Assembly: GCF_007970665.1 (NCBI RefSeq)
Contig: NZ_CP042430.1
Location: 4,154,001-4,218,000, forward strand
DNA: 64,000 nt
Origin: Baekduia soli
Lineage (GTDB): Bacteria; Actinomycetota; Thermoleophilia; Solirubrobacterales; Solirubrobacteraceae
Reading direction: 5' to 3'
Shown: piece by piece, positions 1 through 7,986 of the stretch
Layout: every line of letters begins with the position of its first letter
Numbering within the stretch: position 1 is the first letter of the stretch
Program-made: the position numbers and the translations under genes
The notes under the pieces: model-generated
Told to the model about the DNA's origin: nothing
Database searches by the model: none
Seen by the model: the letters and a program-made list of their open reading frames with translations, nothing else

Positions 1-371
1 ACGTCGCCGCCGGCCTTGGTCACGGCCTTGGCCAGCGCGGCGGGGACCTTGGCGCGCCCGTCCTCGCGCGCGAAGAACGCCACGGTCGTTTCGGGCGCGA
101 GCCCCTGCAGCGCAGGCACGACATGGGTCTCCACGTCGGCCTGCTTCCAGCGCTCGGCGCCGTCGACGACCACGAAGCGCCGCCCGATCGCGAACGTCAT
201 CGCACTGAGCGCGTGGCCGACGGCCTCCGGCGTGGCCGCGTCGCCCTCCAGCACCTCCAGGCCGCCTGCGCCGCTCTCCCCCTCGGCGCGCAGCCGCAGG
301 CCGGCGCGCCGCTCGGCGATGCGCCCGTGGTCGTCTCCGTGGATGAGGTAGGCCGGCTTCCACTGCGCCAT
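1..371 (-). CDS. holA: DNA polymerase III delta subunit, N-terminal part (runs off window)
   Basis: Leftward reading frame starting at an ATG at 369-371 and still open at base 1. The first residues read MAQWKPAYLIHGDDHGR, the typical beginning of HolA, in which the YLIxGDD segment opens the AAA+-like nucleotide-binding fold. HolA is the clamp-loader subunit that opens the beta sliding clamp. Only about 123 codons are visible, so the clamp-binding and collar domains are not seen. It lies just downstream of comEC in the same orientation; comEA-comEC-holA is a common bacterial order, which supports the call. Confidence 0.82.
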   Translation of the reverse strand, partial: MAQWKPAYLIHGDDHGRIAERRAGLRLRAEGESGAGGLEVLEGDAATPEAVGHALSAMTFAIGRRFVVVDGAERWKQADVETHVVPALQGLAPETTVAFFAREDGRAKVPAALAKAVTKAGGD

Positions 372-408
372 CGGCCGCAGTCTAGGCCCGTCCGCGGCGG
401 CCGCCCGC

Positions 409-2046
409 TCACGCACCGGCGCCCCCGGTCGCCCGCGCGGCCGCGACGGTGGCCCTCCCGCCCCCGAGGTCGACGCGGACCGTCCCGTCGCGGTCCGTGC
501 GCCGCACGACGCCGCCTGCGGCCGCCAGGGCGCGCATCGTCGCCGGGACGGGATGGCCGTAGGTGTTGTGGCGTCCGACCTCGACGAGCGCGATCCGCGG
601 GCGCAGCTCCTGCAGGAGGCCCTCCAGGCCGGGATCGGCGCTGCCGTGGTGGCTGACCTTCAGGACGTCGACCGGCGTGAGCCCGAGCGGGGCGAGGACC
701 GGGCTCTCGGCGTCGGCGGTGAGCAGGACCCGCGCGCCGTGGGCGGAGGCGACCGCGACGATGGCGCGGTCGTTGGGGTCGGTGCCGGGCACGGCCGGTC
801 CGGGCGGAGGCCACAGGACCCGCAGCGCCAGGGTCCCGACGCGCACGACCTGCCCGGCGGCGGCGGGCACGACCCGCGTGTGACGCCGAGCCAGGGGTCC
901 GTCGAGCGCCCGCGATCCCGGGGACCGGTCGCCCCCGCGGCCGTCGAGCAGGACGTCGACGGGCAGGCGGGCGAGCACCGCCGGCGCGCCCCCCTCGTGG
1001 TCGGCCTGGGCGTGGGTGACCACGAGGACATCGAGCCGCCCGACGCCGGCGCGACGCAGCTCGGCCAGCAGCGGGGCGCCGGGCGGCCCGGTGTCGACCA
1101 GGACCGCGTGGCCGTCGGCCTGCAGCAGCGTGGCATCACCCTGGCCGATGTCCAGCGCCGTGACGCGCAGCACGCCGGCCGGCGGCGGTCCCACCACCCC
1201 GTGCCGCAGAAGTCCCGGGCCCACGAGCACCAGGAACGCCGCCAGGGCGCCGGCGACCACGAGCGCCCGTCGGCGCACGCGCCGCCGGCGCGACGCGGAC
1301 GCCGCGCCCGGACCCTCGCGCCCCGGCAGCAGGGCCGCGGCGACGAGCGCGGCGATCCCCGCCACCGCGGCGGCGGGCACGGCCACCTGCGCCCCGGGCA
1401 GTCCGGCGGCGGCGTGGGCCAGCGCGACGAGGAAGCCGAGCGGGAGGCCGGCCACGGCGACGAGCGGCGCCACGAGGGCGGCGGGGGCCAGCTGGCCGAC
1501 CGTGGCCGCGATCATCCCGAGCCACATGACGGGAGCGACCGCGGGCGCGGCCAGGATGTTGGCGGGCAGGCTCACGAGCGACGAGCGGTCGAAGCGCCAG
1601 GCGATGATCGGCGCGGTGGCCAGCGTGGCGGCGATCGTCACGGCGGCGACCTCCGCGGCACCGCGCGGCACGCGGGCCCGCCTCAGGCGATCGGCCGCGG
1701 GGCGCGCGAGAAGGGCGATGCCCAGGACCGCGGCGAAGCTCAGCTGCCATCCCGGGTCTGCGGCGCTGCGCGGGTCGGCGGCGAGGGTCGCGCCGGCCGC
1801 CAACAGCAGGGCGTAGCCGCGCGACGCCGGGCGCGAGGCCAGCGCGGCGGCCAGCGTGGCCATCCCCATGATCCCCGCGCGCTGGATCGACGGGCCCGAG
1901 CCGGCCAGTGGGACGTAGAGCGCGATGAGCGCCGCGGTCAGCCACCAGCGCAGCTGGACGCCCAGGCCCGAGACGGCCCCCACCGCCAGCACGAGCGCGG
2001 TGAGCAGCATGACGTTCTGCCCGCTGGCGGCGACTAGGTCGACCAA
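409..2046 (-). pseudogene. comEC: comEC 3' half: DNA-uptake channel, severed by element insertion
   Basis: This is the C-terminal two thirds of ComEC, the inner-membrane channel that passes single-stranded DNA into the cytoplasm during transformation. After a few element-derived codons it resumes with LVAASGQNVMLLTALVL, the conserved competence-domain motif, followed by many hydrophobic segments to about residue 280. The C-terminal metallo-beta-lactamase-like domain shows LDIGQGDATLL, THAQADHEGG and VSHHGS. The only possible start is a TTG at 2044-2046 supplied by the element, with no ribosome-binding site visible. The 5' half is at 13652-14371 in the same strand. Joining the halves across the AC core restores a continuous frame, so the gene is disrupted by insertion rather than decayed. 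Confidence 0.92.
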
Positions 2047-2055
2047 TTAGGGCAG
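2015..2055. other. attL: left junction of element with comEC
   Basis: Chromosomal comEC sequence ends at the dinucleotide AC (2033-2034; GT on the coding strand) and element sequence begins immediately to its right. The junction was placed by comparing the broken comEC reading frames here and at 13652-13680. Only AC is shared between the two junctions, which fits the 2-bp crossover core of a large serine recombinase. Confidence 0.75.
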
Positions 2056-2065
2056 AATTCCTATC

Positions 2066-3583
2066 ATGCACTCCATCCGCCTCGACGGGTACATCCGCGT
2101 CTCCCGCGTCGGAGGGCGCCACGGAGACTCCTTCATCAGCCCGGACGCCCAACGCGACCAGATCGAGGCGTTCGCGAAGGTCATGGGCGCCGAGGTCGTC
2201 CAGTGGCACACCGATCTCGATGAGTCGGGCGGCAAGATGGACCGCCCCGGCCTCAACGCCGCCCTCGCTCGGATCGACGCCGGGCAGACCGGCGGCCTCA
2301 TCGTCGCCAAGATCGACCGATTCGCGCGCGCCGCGGAGGCCGGCGCAGTCGTCCGCCAGATCACCGACCGCGGAGCGGTCTTCGCATCGGCTGCCGAGCG
2401 CCTCGACCCAACCACTGCGATCGGCAAGGCGATGCTCGGCATCATGCTCGTGTTCGCCGAGATGGAACTCGACCGCATCCGCGACGGCTGGGCAGACTCC
2501 CAGGAGCGCGCCGTCGCGCGCGGCGTCCACATCTCGTCGGTCCCACCGACCGGCTACCGATGGCGTAGCGAGGACGACAAGCGGCTCGTCGTCGTTCCCG
2601 AACTGGCGCCCGTGGTCGCAGAGATGTTCCGCTTGCGGGCCGACGGGGGCTCGTGGGAACAGCTCGCCGACCATCTGAACGCTCACGGCGTCGCCACCCC
2701 GTACAACAGCCCTCGCTGGACCGGCGGGTCCGTCCAGGGCATCATCGAGAACCGCGCGTACCTCGGCGAGTCGCGGGGCGGCGTCGGGTTCGTCAACCCA
2801 GACGCTCACGAGGCGATCATTGACGTCGAGACGTGGAAGGCTGCGCAGCGCGCGAAGGGCGTTGCCCCCACGCGACGCGCCGAACCTCATCTGCTGACCG
2901 GGATGGTTCGGTGTGCCGGGTGCCGTTACACCCTCAAGGCCGACACGCAGAAGACCCGCGATGGCGGCAAAATGCGTATCTACCGCTGCCGCGGCAAGCA
3001 GAGCGGCGGGGTCTGCGACGCGCGTGCCGGCGTCACGGCGAAGCTGCTCGACGAGTACGTCGTCGACGCGTTCTTCGCGCGCTTCGGCGAGATCACGGCA
3101 ACCGGCCGCGCGACGAACGCAGAGCTCGACGCGGCTGAGACGGCGCTGACCCAAGCGGAGGTGGCGCTCGTCGCGTACCGCGACGACGACCGCATCCTGG
3201 CGACCCTCGGGAACGACCGCTTCGTCGCCGGCCTCCAGGCGCGCGTGCGCGCCGTCGAAGACGCCGCAGCCGCAGTAGACGAGCTCAGGGGCCTCAAACG
3301 GCTCGACGGCGTGCCCGACGTCGCCGTCCTGCGCGATGTATGGCAGGAGCTGCCAGTCGCGGAGCGCCGACATCTACTGAGATCGGTCCTCGACGTCGTG
3401 ATCCTGCGCAAGGCGCGTCCCCGCACCCAGCCCGTCGCCGATCGGGCGCTGATCCTCTTTGGAGGCGAAGCACCCAACGATCTGCCCGGCCGGGGTCGGA
3501 ACGCTCGCGAAGGAGTCAGCGTCATCCGGCCGTTCCCCTGGCCCGCCGGGCACCCAGGTGCGGGCCGGCCGGACCCGGCCTAG
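2066..3583 (+). CDS. large serine recombinase (integrase of the element)
   Basis: This 505-residue protein is predicted to integrate and excise the element. The N-terminal resolvase domain begins LDGYIRVSRVGG, with Ser13 as the expected nucleophile, and includes KIDRFARAAEAG and GKAMLGIMLVFAEMELDRIR. A recombinase domain follows to about residue 265. A zinc ribbon with CAGCRYTL and YRCRGKQSGGVCDA lies at about 278-315, and a coiled-coil-rich stretch at about 345-415. The gene starts about 30 bp inside the left end and points into the element, so attP would sit directly upstream of it. No separate excisionase (directionality factor) is recognisable; one of the small unassigned genes could serve. 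Confidence 0.95.
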   Translation: MHSIRLDGYIRVSRVGGRHGDSFISPDAQRDQIEAFAKVMGAEVVQWHTDLDESGGKMDRPGLNAALARIDAGQTGGLIVAKIDRFARAAEAGAVVRQITDRGAVFASAAERLDPTTAIGKAMLGIMLVFAEMELDRIRDGWADSQERAVARGVHISSVPPTGYRWRSEDDKRLVVVPELAPVVAEMFRLRADGGSWEQLADHLNAHGVATPYNSPRWTGGSVQGIIENRAYLGESRGGVGFVNPDAHEAIIDVETWKAAQRAKGVAPTRRAEPHLLTGMVRCAGCRYTLKADTQKTRDGGKMRIYRCRGKQSGGVCDARAGVTAKLLDEYVVDAFFARFGEITATGRATNAELDAAETALTQAEVALVAYRDDDRILATLGNDRFVAGLQARVRAVEDAAAAVDELRGLKRLDGVPDVAVLRDVWQELPVAERRHLLRSVLDVVILRKARPRTQPVADRALILFGGEAPNDLPGRGRNAREGVSVIRPFPWPAGHPGAGRPDPA

Positions 3584-3630
3584 CACTGCGACGAACGCGA
3601 GCTCGCAGGAACGGCGCAGCTGGGCGTCGG

Positions 3631-4023
3631 TCATGCCGTCGCCCCCTCACGGGACGACGGCGATCTAGGACCTGGGTCGCTCTCCCCGCTGTCGCCGGAC
3701 CGGGCGCTGCTGCGAGAAGCCTGAGCCCGGGGTCGGCCGGCGCCGCGAGGGCGCGCGCCGCGTCGCCGCGGGGCGGCGAGCAAACCGCGCGATCGCGAAG
3801 CTCGGCGCGCGTACCACCGGTTGATCACCGTGTACTGCTCTGCCGTGTAGTCGCCGTAAGGGCGGTCGAGTCCAGCGATCAGAGCCATGGTGAGCTCGGC
3901 GCGGAGTCGTGCGACGCGCAGTCGCTGGGCGGCGTTGTAGGAGCGGGGTTTGCCGCCGAGCGGGAAGCCGGGGGGGAGGCGACGACGTCTGCGCGGCGGC
4001 ATGCACGCGACGTGAGACTTCAT
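3631..4023 (-). CDS. small basic protein of unknown function
   Basis: Family not recognised. From the chosen ATG (MKSHVACMPPRRRRR) the product is about 130 residues and strongly basic. A central stretch, AELTMALIAGLDRPYGDY then TAEQYTVINRWYARRA, looks helical and may be the folded core; the tail is Arg/Pro/Ser-rich. An alternative start is the Met at 4002. It is convergent with the recombinase gene and divergent from the gene at 4205, with two inverted repeats between the divergent starts. Its basic charge would suit a DNA-binding or directionality-factor role, but that is speculation. Confidence 0.45.
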   Translation of the reverse strand: MKSHVACMPPRRRRRLPPGFPLGGKPRSYNAAQRLRVARLRAELTMALIAGLDRPYGDYTAEQYTVINRWYARRASRSRGLLAAPRRRGARPRGAGRPRAQASRSSARSGDSGESDPGPRSPSSREGATA

Positions 4024-4204
4024 AGCCCGGCGAACGATACGCGCCCATCCGGCGTATCGCCAACGCGGGAGGCCCGGGATCACTCCCGGGCCTCGACCAC
4101 GGCTATGAAGAGACGTCCGCAGGAACGCTCGATGACGAACCCTAGCCGCGGCGTCGGCCGGTTCCCCATGCACAACGTCCGAGTCGAGGCGGACCATCAG
4201 CCCC
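4024..4204. promoter_or_regulatory. divergent intergenic region with two inverted repeats
   Basis: This spacer separates the leftward gene ending at 4023 from the rightward gene starting at 4205. It contains CGATACG (4035-4041) facing CGTATCG (4053-4059), and a perfect 11-bp inverted repeat, GAGGCCCGGGA (4069-4079) against its complement (4084-4094), with a 4-base TCAC loop. No T-run follows on either strand, so operator or RNA-hairpin roles are as likely as termination. Confidence 0.45.
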
Positions 4205-5224
4205 GTGACCGTCGTTGGGTGCTTCTTCGCTCACGGACAGCCGGCGATGCTCGGCGACTTCCTACTGACCGGCGACGGACGCGACGCAGGCGTGCGCAAG
4301 AAGATCACCCGCCTGTCTCCGACGGTGGCCGTCGGCTGGACGGGCAGCATGCACGCGGCCGACCGTGCGGTGGATGGGCTGCGGGCGGCACTGCCGGCGC
4401 GCGCCACCCGCCGTCAGATGGAGGACGCACTCACGGGGCTCGACGTCGCCGACTACGTCGGGCCGGTGTCCTTGGTCGGGTGGGTGATCGACCCCGGGTT
4501 TCACCGCTTCAAGTGGGACAGCGCGCTCCCCGGCGTCGTGCACTGGGATGAGGTGTGGCACGTCGGGTCCGGGGGCGAGGTTCTCGATCGCATGGTCGGC
4601 GAGCAGGGCCTCGTCGCCGCCCCCGACTCCGACCAGCCAGTCGACGAGGCGCTCCTAACGGTCGGCACGAACCTAATGGCAGACGAAGTGCTCGGGCAGG
4701 GCCTTCGACAGCTTCGGATCGGCCACGGCTACGAGATGCTGCTGTGGTCGGGCGAGTCGTTCGAGTATGTCGCCGACGTCACCTACATGACGATTCGGGC
4801 AACCTTCGACGGGTCAGGCGGCGTCGAGCGTCTCGAGCTCCTCGAACCGTCCTTCAAGTACATGGTCAAGGACGAGATGTCGGTCCTCTGTGTCTTCGAG
4901 CCCTCGACCGATCGGACGGCGCTCCATCTCATGACGGCCGTGGGCGCCGGCGACCGCGCCGGAGCCGAGGCGTTCATCCGAGGGCTGGTCAGCCAGGGGG
5001 TGCCCGCCCTGCGGTCCAAGTTCTACGGGGTGTTCTTCGATACGCGGGCGCCGGACTACGTCGGGCCGCTCCTGGCGTTCGTGATCCGCGACGACGCGCA
5101 GCCCAGCCCGCCGATAGTGACCGAACGCGTTCCGGGCACTCTGGAGCTCGCGTTGCCCGGTGACATGCTGGCCTGGATGCACGCCACGGTGAGAGCAGAC
5201 CAGGAGTCCACGACGGGCGCCTGA
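4205..5224 (+). CDS. hypothetical protein, possible Ntn-hydrolase (proteasome-like) fold
   Basis: This 339-residue protein starts at a GTG. The N-terminus reads MTVVGCFFAHGQPAMLGD, followed by KKITRLSPTVAVGWTGSM. That spacing resembles the start of proteasome-beta/HslV-type Ntn hydrolases: a Thr nucleophile exposed at position 2, a strand, an Asp, then K-I-x-x-L and a G-x-x-G-S-like turn. The rest carries no motif I can name. No signal peptide or membrane segment is seen. It is one of only two rightward genes in the element, probably transcribed separately, and converges on the gene at 5237-6064. The fold assignment is inference from a short pattern. Confidence 0.5.
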   Translation: MTVVGCFFAHGQPAMLGDFLLTGDGRDAGVRKKITRLSPTVAVGWTGSMHAADRAVDGLRAALPARATRRQMEDALTGLDVADYVGPVSLVGWVIDPGFHRFKWDSALPGVVHWDEVWHVGSGGEVLDRMVGEQGLVAAPDSDQPVDEALLTVGTNLMADEVLGQGLRQLRIGHGYEMLLWSGESFEYVADVTYMTIRATFDGSGGVERLELLEPSFKYMVKDEMSVLCVFEPSTDRTALHLMTAVGAGDRAGAEAFIRGLVSQGVPALRSKFYGVFFDTRAPDYVGPLLAFVIRDDAQPSPPIVTERVPGTLELALPGDMLAWMHATVRADQESTTGA

Positions 5225-5236
5225 TCCCTCTCGGGG

Positions 5237-6064
5237 CTAGGGCTCGCTGGCGTCGACGATCGCGCCGGGCTGCGCGGTCGCCGGGATGCTCGGGTCGGGG
5301 CCTGGCTCGGGGTCGGGTTCGTCGTGACCGAGCGGGCGCCCTTGCGTGCCGGGTCCGAACCGTTGAAACCAGCGGGGCAGGTGAGTTGCCCCGGGCTCGC
5401 GGAACCACCTGCACGAGCAGCCCTCGACGTTGCATTCATGCGCGACGATCCGGAGATTGAGTTGTCGCCAGCGGAGCCGCACGCGCCGCGGCTTCCACTC
5501 CCACCGGTGGTGGTCCCAGCGGTGTGCGCATCGGCAGGATGCGAGCGGGTCGACCGTCATAACGACGGCGACGCGACGCCGCCGCACGAGTGGCACGTCG
5601 CCGCGCGCCAACCACGCGACCGCGGAGAGTCCCTGCGCCACGAGTGCCGCAGTGATAGCCCGCTCGTGGCGCGTCTGGTCGTCAACCGTCGCGGGGAACG
5701 GCGCCGCGCCGGGGATCGGCGCGACGATGTTCTGCATGCGCGCGTTGAGGACGGCTATGGCCCGGTAGGTCGCGTTCAGGAGGAGGAACTCCTCCTCGAG
5801 CAGGGCGCCGGCGAGGTCGCTGCTGTACTGCTCCCAGGCGCTGGTCGGGAGCAGCCACAGGTTGTCGGCGTCGAGGCGGCGCGCGGCATCGGAGAGCTCC
5901 TCGCGGACGACGCGGGCGTAGCCGACGGCGCGCGCGGCCTCGGCCCGGCGGTCGAGCAGGAAGCGCACGACGCCGCCGCCGAGCAGGCCGAGAAGCGCCG
6001 TCAGCACGGGTAGGACGATGGCGGCCCAGACCGGGACTCCGATCGAGGCTTGGTGCGCGTGCAT
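5237..6064 (-). CDS. membrane-anchored hypothetical protein with Cys/His clusters
   Basis: This 275-residue protein has a single clear transmembrane helix near the N-terminus (VPVWAAIVLPVLTALLGLL, about residues 10-36), followed by a cytosol-type basic stretch. The C-terminal half has a Cys/His-rich region, CRCAHRWDHHRWEW, then HECNVEGCSC, which could bind metal, and a Pro/Asp-rich tail. I do not recognise the family. It is the last gene of the leftward series, about 60 bp after the small zinc protein, so the two may share the SOS-type operator at 6326-6345. Confidence 0.6.
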   Translation of the reverse strand: MHAHQASIGVPVWAAIVLPVLTALLGLLGGGVVRFLLDRRAEAARAVGYARVVREELSDAARRLDADNLWLLPTSAWEQYSSDLAGALLEEEFLLLNATYRAIAVLNARMQNIVAPIPGAAPFPATVDDQTRHERAITAALVAQGLSAVAWLARGDVPLVRRRRVAVVMTVDPLASCRCAHRWDHHRWEWKPRRVRLRWRQLNLRIVAHECNVEGCSCRWFREPGATHLPRWFQRFGPGTQGRPLGHDEPDPEPGPDPSIPATAQPGAIVDASEP

Positions 6065-6124
6065 CAGGCGACCAGCATCCCTGGCCGCGCGGACAGCGGG
6101 TACGGCGACCGCGACGTCGACGGC

Positions 6125-6313
6125 CTACCTCGTGCCGGGGCGCGGTCGGTCGGTGCGGCCTGTGCGGGCGCAGGTCGGGCAGGCCCAGACCTTGTGGCCC
6201 TGGTAGGTGGCGGGCGTCCAGCCGGGCTGCTTGGGGTCGAGTCGGAGGGTGCGAGCGCAGATCCCGCAGGTGCGGGTCTGGAGGGAGACGATCGGGGTGA
6301 AGGAGTCGGTCAT
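6125..6313 (-). CDS. small zinc-ribbon protein downstream of an SOS box
   Basis: This 62-residue protein has two CxxC knuckles (CGICARTL and CPTCARTG) about 30 residues apart, the pattern of a single zinc ribbon. Function unknown. The start ATG (6311-6313) lies 12 bp downstream of a perfect LexA-type palindrome, so expression is probably DNA-damage inducible. In phage-related elements such a gene could be an antirepressor, an excision factor or a host-takeover peptide; the sequence does not discriminate between these. Confidence 0.6.
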   Translation of the reverse strand: MTDSFTPIVSLQTRTCGICARTLRLDPKQPGWTPATYQGHKVWACPTCARTGRTDRPRPGTR

Positions 6314-6325
6314 TGCCCGACCGTA

Positions 6326-6345
6326 ATACGAACGTGTGTTCGTAT
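6326..6345. promoter_or_regulatory. LexA/SOS-box-like operator
   Basis: A perfect palindrome, ATACGAAC-GTGT-GTTCGTAT. Its core CGAAC-GTGT-GTTCG fits the Gram-positive/actinobacterial SOS-box consensus CGAAC-RNRY-GTTYG. It sits immediately upstream of the leftward gene starting at 6313 and downstream of the stop of the next gene (6350), exactly where an operator would be. Confidence 0.75.
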
Positions 6346-6349
6346 CAAG

Positions 6350-6778
6350 TCACCAGGGGCAGAGCAGCGGCTCGACGGCGTCGACGACCGTCAGGTCGGC
6401 GGCGAGGTCGCGCATGCGCGCCTGCTCGTCGGCGATCTCGGCCTCGGCCCGGCCCGTCTGCCGGTGCTCCCGGGCCATCCAGTCCGACGCGCGGAGCTCG
6501 ACCTCGGCGCGATGGCCGCTGACTGCGGCGAGGACGGCCTGCCAACAGGCGGCGAGGTCGGTCCCCGCCCGGTCGGGGATCGCGACCTCGATCTCGTCGA
6601 TGCCGGTCACGAAGTTGTTGATCCCGTCGAGCCAGTAGCCGCCGTCGAGGCCGTGGGCGCCGAAGCCGACGACGCCCTCAGACATCGCGGGGAACGCCGC
6701 GATCGCCTGCACGACCCGGGCGGCGCGGTCGAGGTCGTCGCGGGTCAGGCCGCGCCGGCTGCGGTGGCTGTCGTTCAT
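6350..6778 (-). CDS. hypothetical protein of the element
   Basis: About 142 residues. The start MNDSHRSRRGLTRDD is chosen because GAGGAAGGA lies just upstream at good Shine-Dalgarno spacing; an in-frame ATG 12 codons upstream lacks one. The product is acidic with likely helices at both ends and a central FGAHGLDGGYWLDGINNF segment. The C-terminal part (RQTGRAEAEIADEQARM) looks like a coiled coil. No known family recognised. It sits between a strong hairpin at 6853-6887 and the SOS-type operator, so it is probably its own transcription unit. Confidence 0.6.
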   Translation of the reverse strand: MNDSHRSRRGLTRDDLDRAARVVQAIAAFPAMSEGVVGFGAHGLDGGYWLDGINNFVTGIDEIEVAIPDRAGTDLAACWQAVLAAVSGHRAEVELRASDWMAREHRQTGRAEAEIADEQARMRDLAADLTVVDAVEPLLCPW

Positions 6779-6852
6779 GGTGTCCTTCCTCGCTGTGCCT
6801 ATGGCGCGAACCATACGCCTGCGCCAGGGAGGCCGGACCGAGGGGCCGCGCA

Positions 6853-6887
6853 GGCCCGCAGACCGCCCGTACAGGGCGCTGCGGGCC
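6853..6887 (-). terminator. strong hairpin closing the satellite operon
   Basis: GGCCCGCAG (6853-6861) pairs with CTGCGGGCC (6879-6887), and inside it CGCCC (6864-6868) pairs with GGGCG (6874-6878), giving about 14 pairs with one small bulge. It lies just after the stop of the leftward gene ending at 6900. There is no U-tract, as is common for GC-rich actinobacterial terminators. Confidence 0.5.
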
Positions 6888-6899
6888 CGTCGTGCGTGC

Positions 6900-7556
6900 T
6901 CAGGCCGCGCGGGTCAACGGCGGTGTCACGGGCTCGCCCGTCGCGCTCTGCGCCTTCGGGCGCACGGCCGCCGGCACGAGGTCGGCCATCCGGGCGTAGT
7001 CGGGCGTGACGTCGCGATGCGGGTGGATCGGGTCCGGCGAGGTGTCGCCAAGGACGGCGCGGGCGGTCCGCAGCCGCAGGCGTGCGCGATGTAGGCGCTG
7101 GACCTGTTCGAAGATCGCGCGCTGCTGGTCTGCGAGCTCGTCCTCGCGGTCGGCGCGCTCGCTCTGGAGCTCGGCGGTGTGGCCGGCGACGTGGGCGACG
7201 AGCATCGCGTCGAGCTCGGCGACGGCCGTCTCGAGCACTCGGAGGCGATCGACGTCGAACGCCTGGACTTGGGCCTCGATCTCGGCGAGGCGCTTCTTCG
7301 GGCCCTGGACGTCGGGGGTGGCGCGGTCGTCGAGGTCGCCGAGCGCGGCGCGGGCGGCGATCGTCTGGGTGGCCTGCTCGACGGCGGTCGCGGCCTGCTG
7401 GTGTGCGTCGACGAGCGCGCGGCGGTCGGCCTCGAGCCCGTTGAGCTCGTGGCGGAGCTCCTGCCGGCGCGCGATCAGCGCTTCGTAGCGGACGGCGGCC
7501 GGGCCGTCGGGCTCGGCGAAGACCGACTTGTACTGGTCGGGGTTGAGACGGCTCAT
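6900..7556 (-). CDS. coiled-coil protein of the element
   Basis: This 218-residue protein is dominated by heptad-rich coiled coil from about residue 25 to 165 (for example AEIEAQVQAFDVDRLRVLE and ADREDELADQQRAIFEQVQ). Its start, MSRLNPDQYKSVF, is preceded by GAAGGAG and overlaps the stop of the upstream gene (7553-7753) by ATGA, so translation is coupled. It is the last gene before the hairpin at 6853-6887. Coiled-coil proteins at this position in phage operons include scaffold-like and capsid-size-redirecting proteins, but nothing here identifies which. Confidence 0.65.
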   Translation of the reverse strand: MSRLNPDQYKSVFAEPDGPAAVRYEALIARRQELRHELNGLEADRRALVDAHQQAATAVEQATQTIAARAALGDLDDRATPDVQGPKKRLAEIEAQVQAFDVDRLRVLETAVAELDAMLVAHVAGHTAELQSERADREDELADQQRAIFEQVQRLHRARLRLRTARAVLGDTSPDPIHPHRDVTPDYARMADLVPAAVRPKAQSATGEPVTPPLTRAA

Positions 7557-7753
7557 GCGTGGTGCTCCTTCGGGTCGTTGTCGGGGTCGCCGGTCGTGCC
7601 GTCGGGCGGCTCGGGGCGGTTCGTGTTCTGCATTGCGGCGATCAGGGCGGGGTGGCCGTGCTTTCGCTGCTGGCGGTCGTGGTGCTCGACGAGGGCGCGG
7701 CGCAGCGCGGTGCCCTCGGGGTCGAGCTCGTCGGGGTCGGGGTCGGTGGTCAT
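7553..7753 (-). CDS. small acidic protein, one of a pair sharing an ALIAAM motif
   Basis: 66 residues (MTTDPDPDELDPEGTALRR...), with GGAG 6 bp before the ATG and ATGA overlaps with both neighbours. The centre reads HPALIAAMQNTNRPEPP. The preceding gene's product ends KGAALIAAMHPTSNPEERR, so the two adjacent small proteins share an ALIAAM-x2-N-like tail motif, suggesting partial duplication. Function unknown. Confidence 0.5.
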   Translation of the reverse strand: MTTDPDPDELDPEGTALRRALVEHHDRQQRKHGHPALIAAMQNTNRPEPPDGTTGDPDNDPKEHHA

Positions 7754-7986
7754 CGGCGCTCCTCCGGGTTGCTGGTGGGGTGCATGGCGGCGATCAGTGC
7801 GGCGCCCTTGTCGGGGCCGTGCTCGAGGACGTCGCGCAGGGGCGGGACCGGGATCGCGAGCGGTCCGGCCGGGGGCGCCGGCAACGGCGCGAACAGCGCC
7901 GCCGCGTGCACAGGCGGCAGGGCACGCCACGTCGGGCTCGCGAGCCCGGCGCCGAGTAGGGGATGGGTCAGGTGGCTGAGGCGCAT
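7750..7986 (-). CDS. small hypothetical protein, partner of the ALIAAM pair
   Basis: 78 residues (MRLSHLTHPLLGAGLASPTW...ALIAAMHPTSNPEERR) preceded by CAGGAAGGA at good spacing. The stop overlaps the next start as ATGA. Its last 20 residues resemble the C-terminal half of the next gene's product. No membrane segment or known domain is seen. Confidence 0.5.
   Translation of the reverse strand: MRLSHLTHPLLGAGLASPTWRALPPVHAAALFAPLPAPPAGPLAIPVPPLRDVLEHGPDKGAALIAAMHPTSNPEERR

Noticed and set aside
409-2046. comEC as an ordinary decayed pseudogene
   Set aside because: Both halves are open and well preserved, and join in frame exactly at the element's core dinucleotide.
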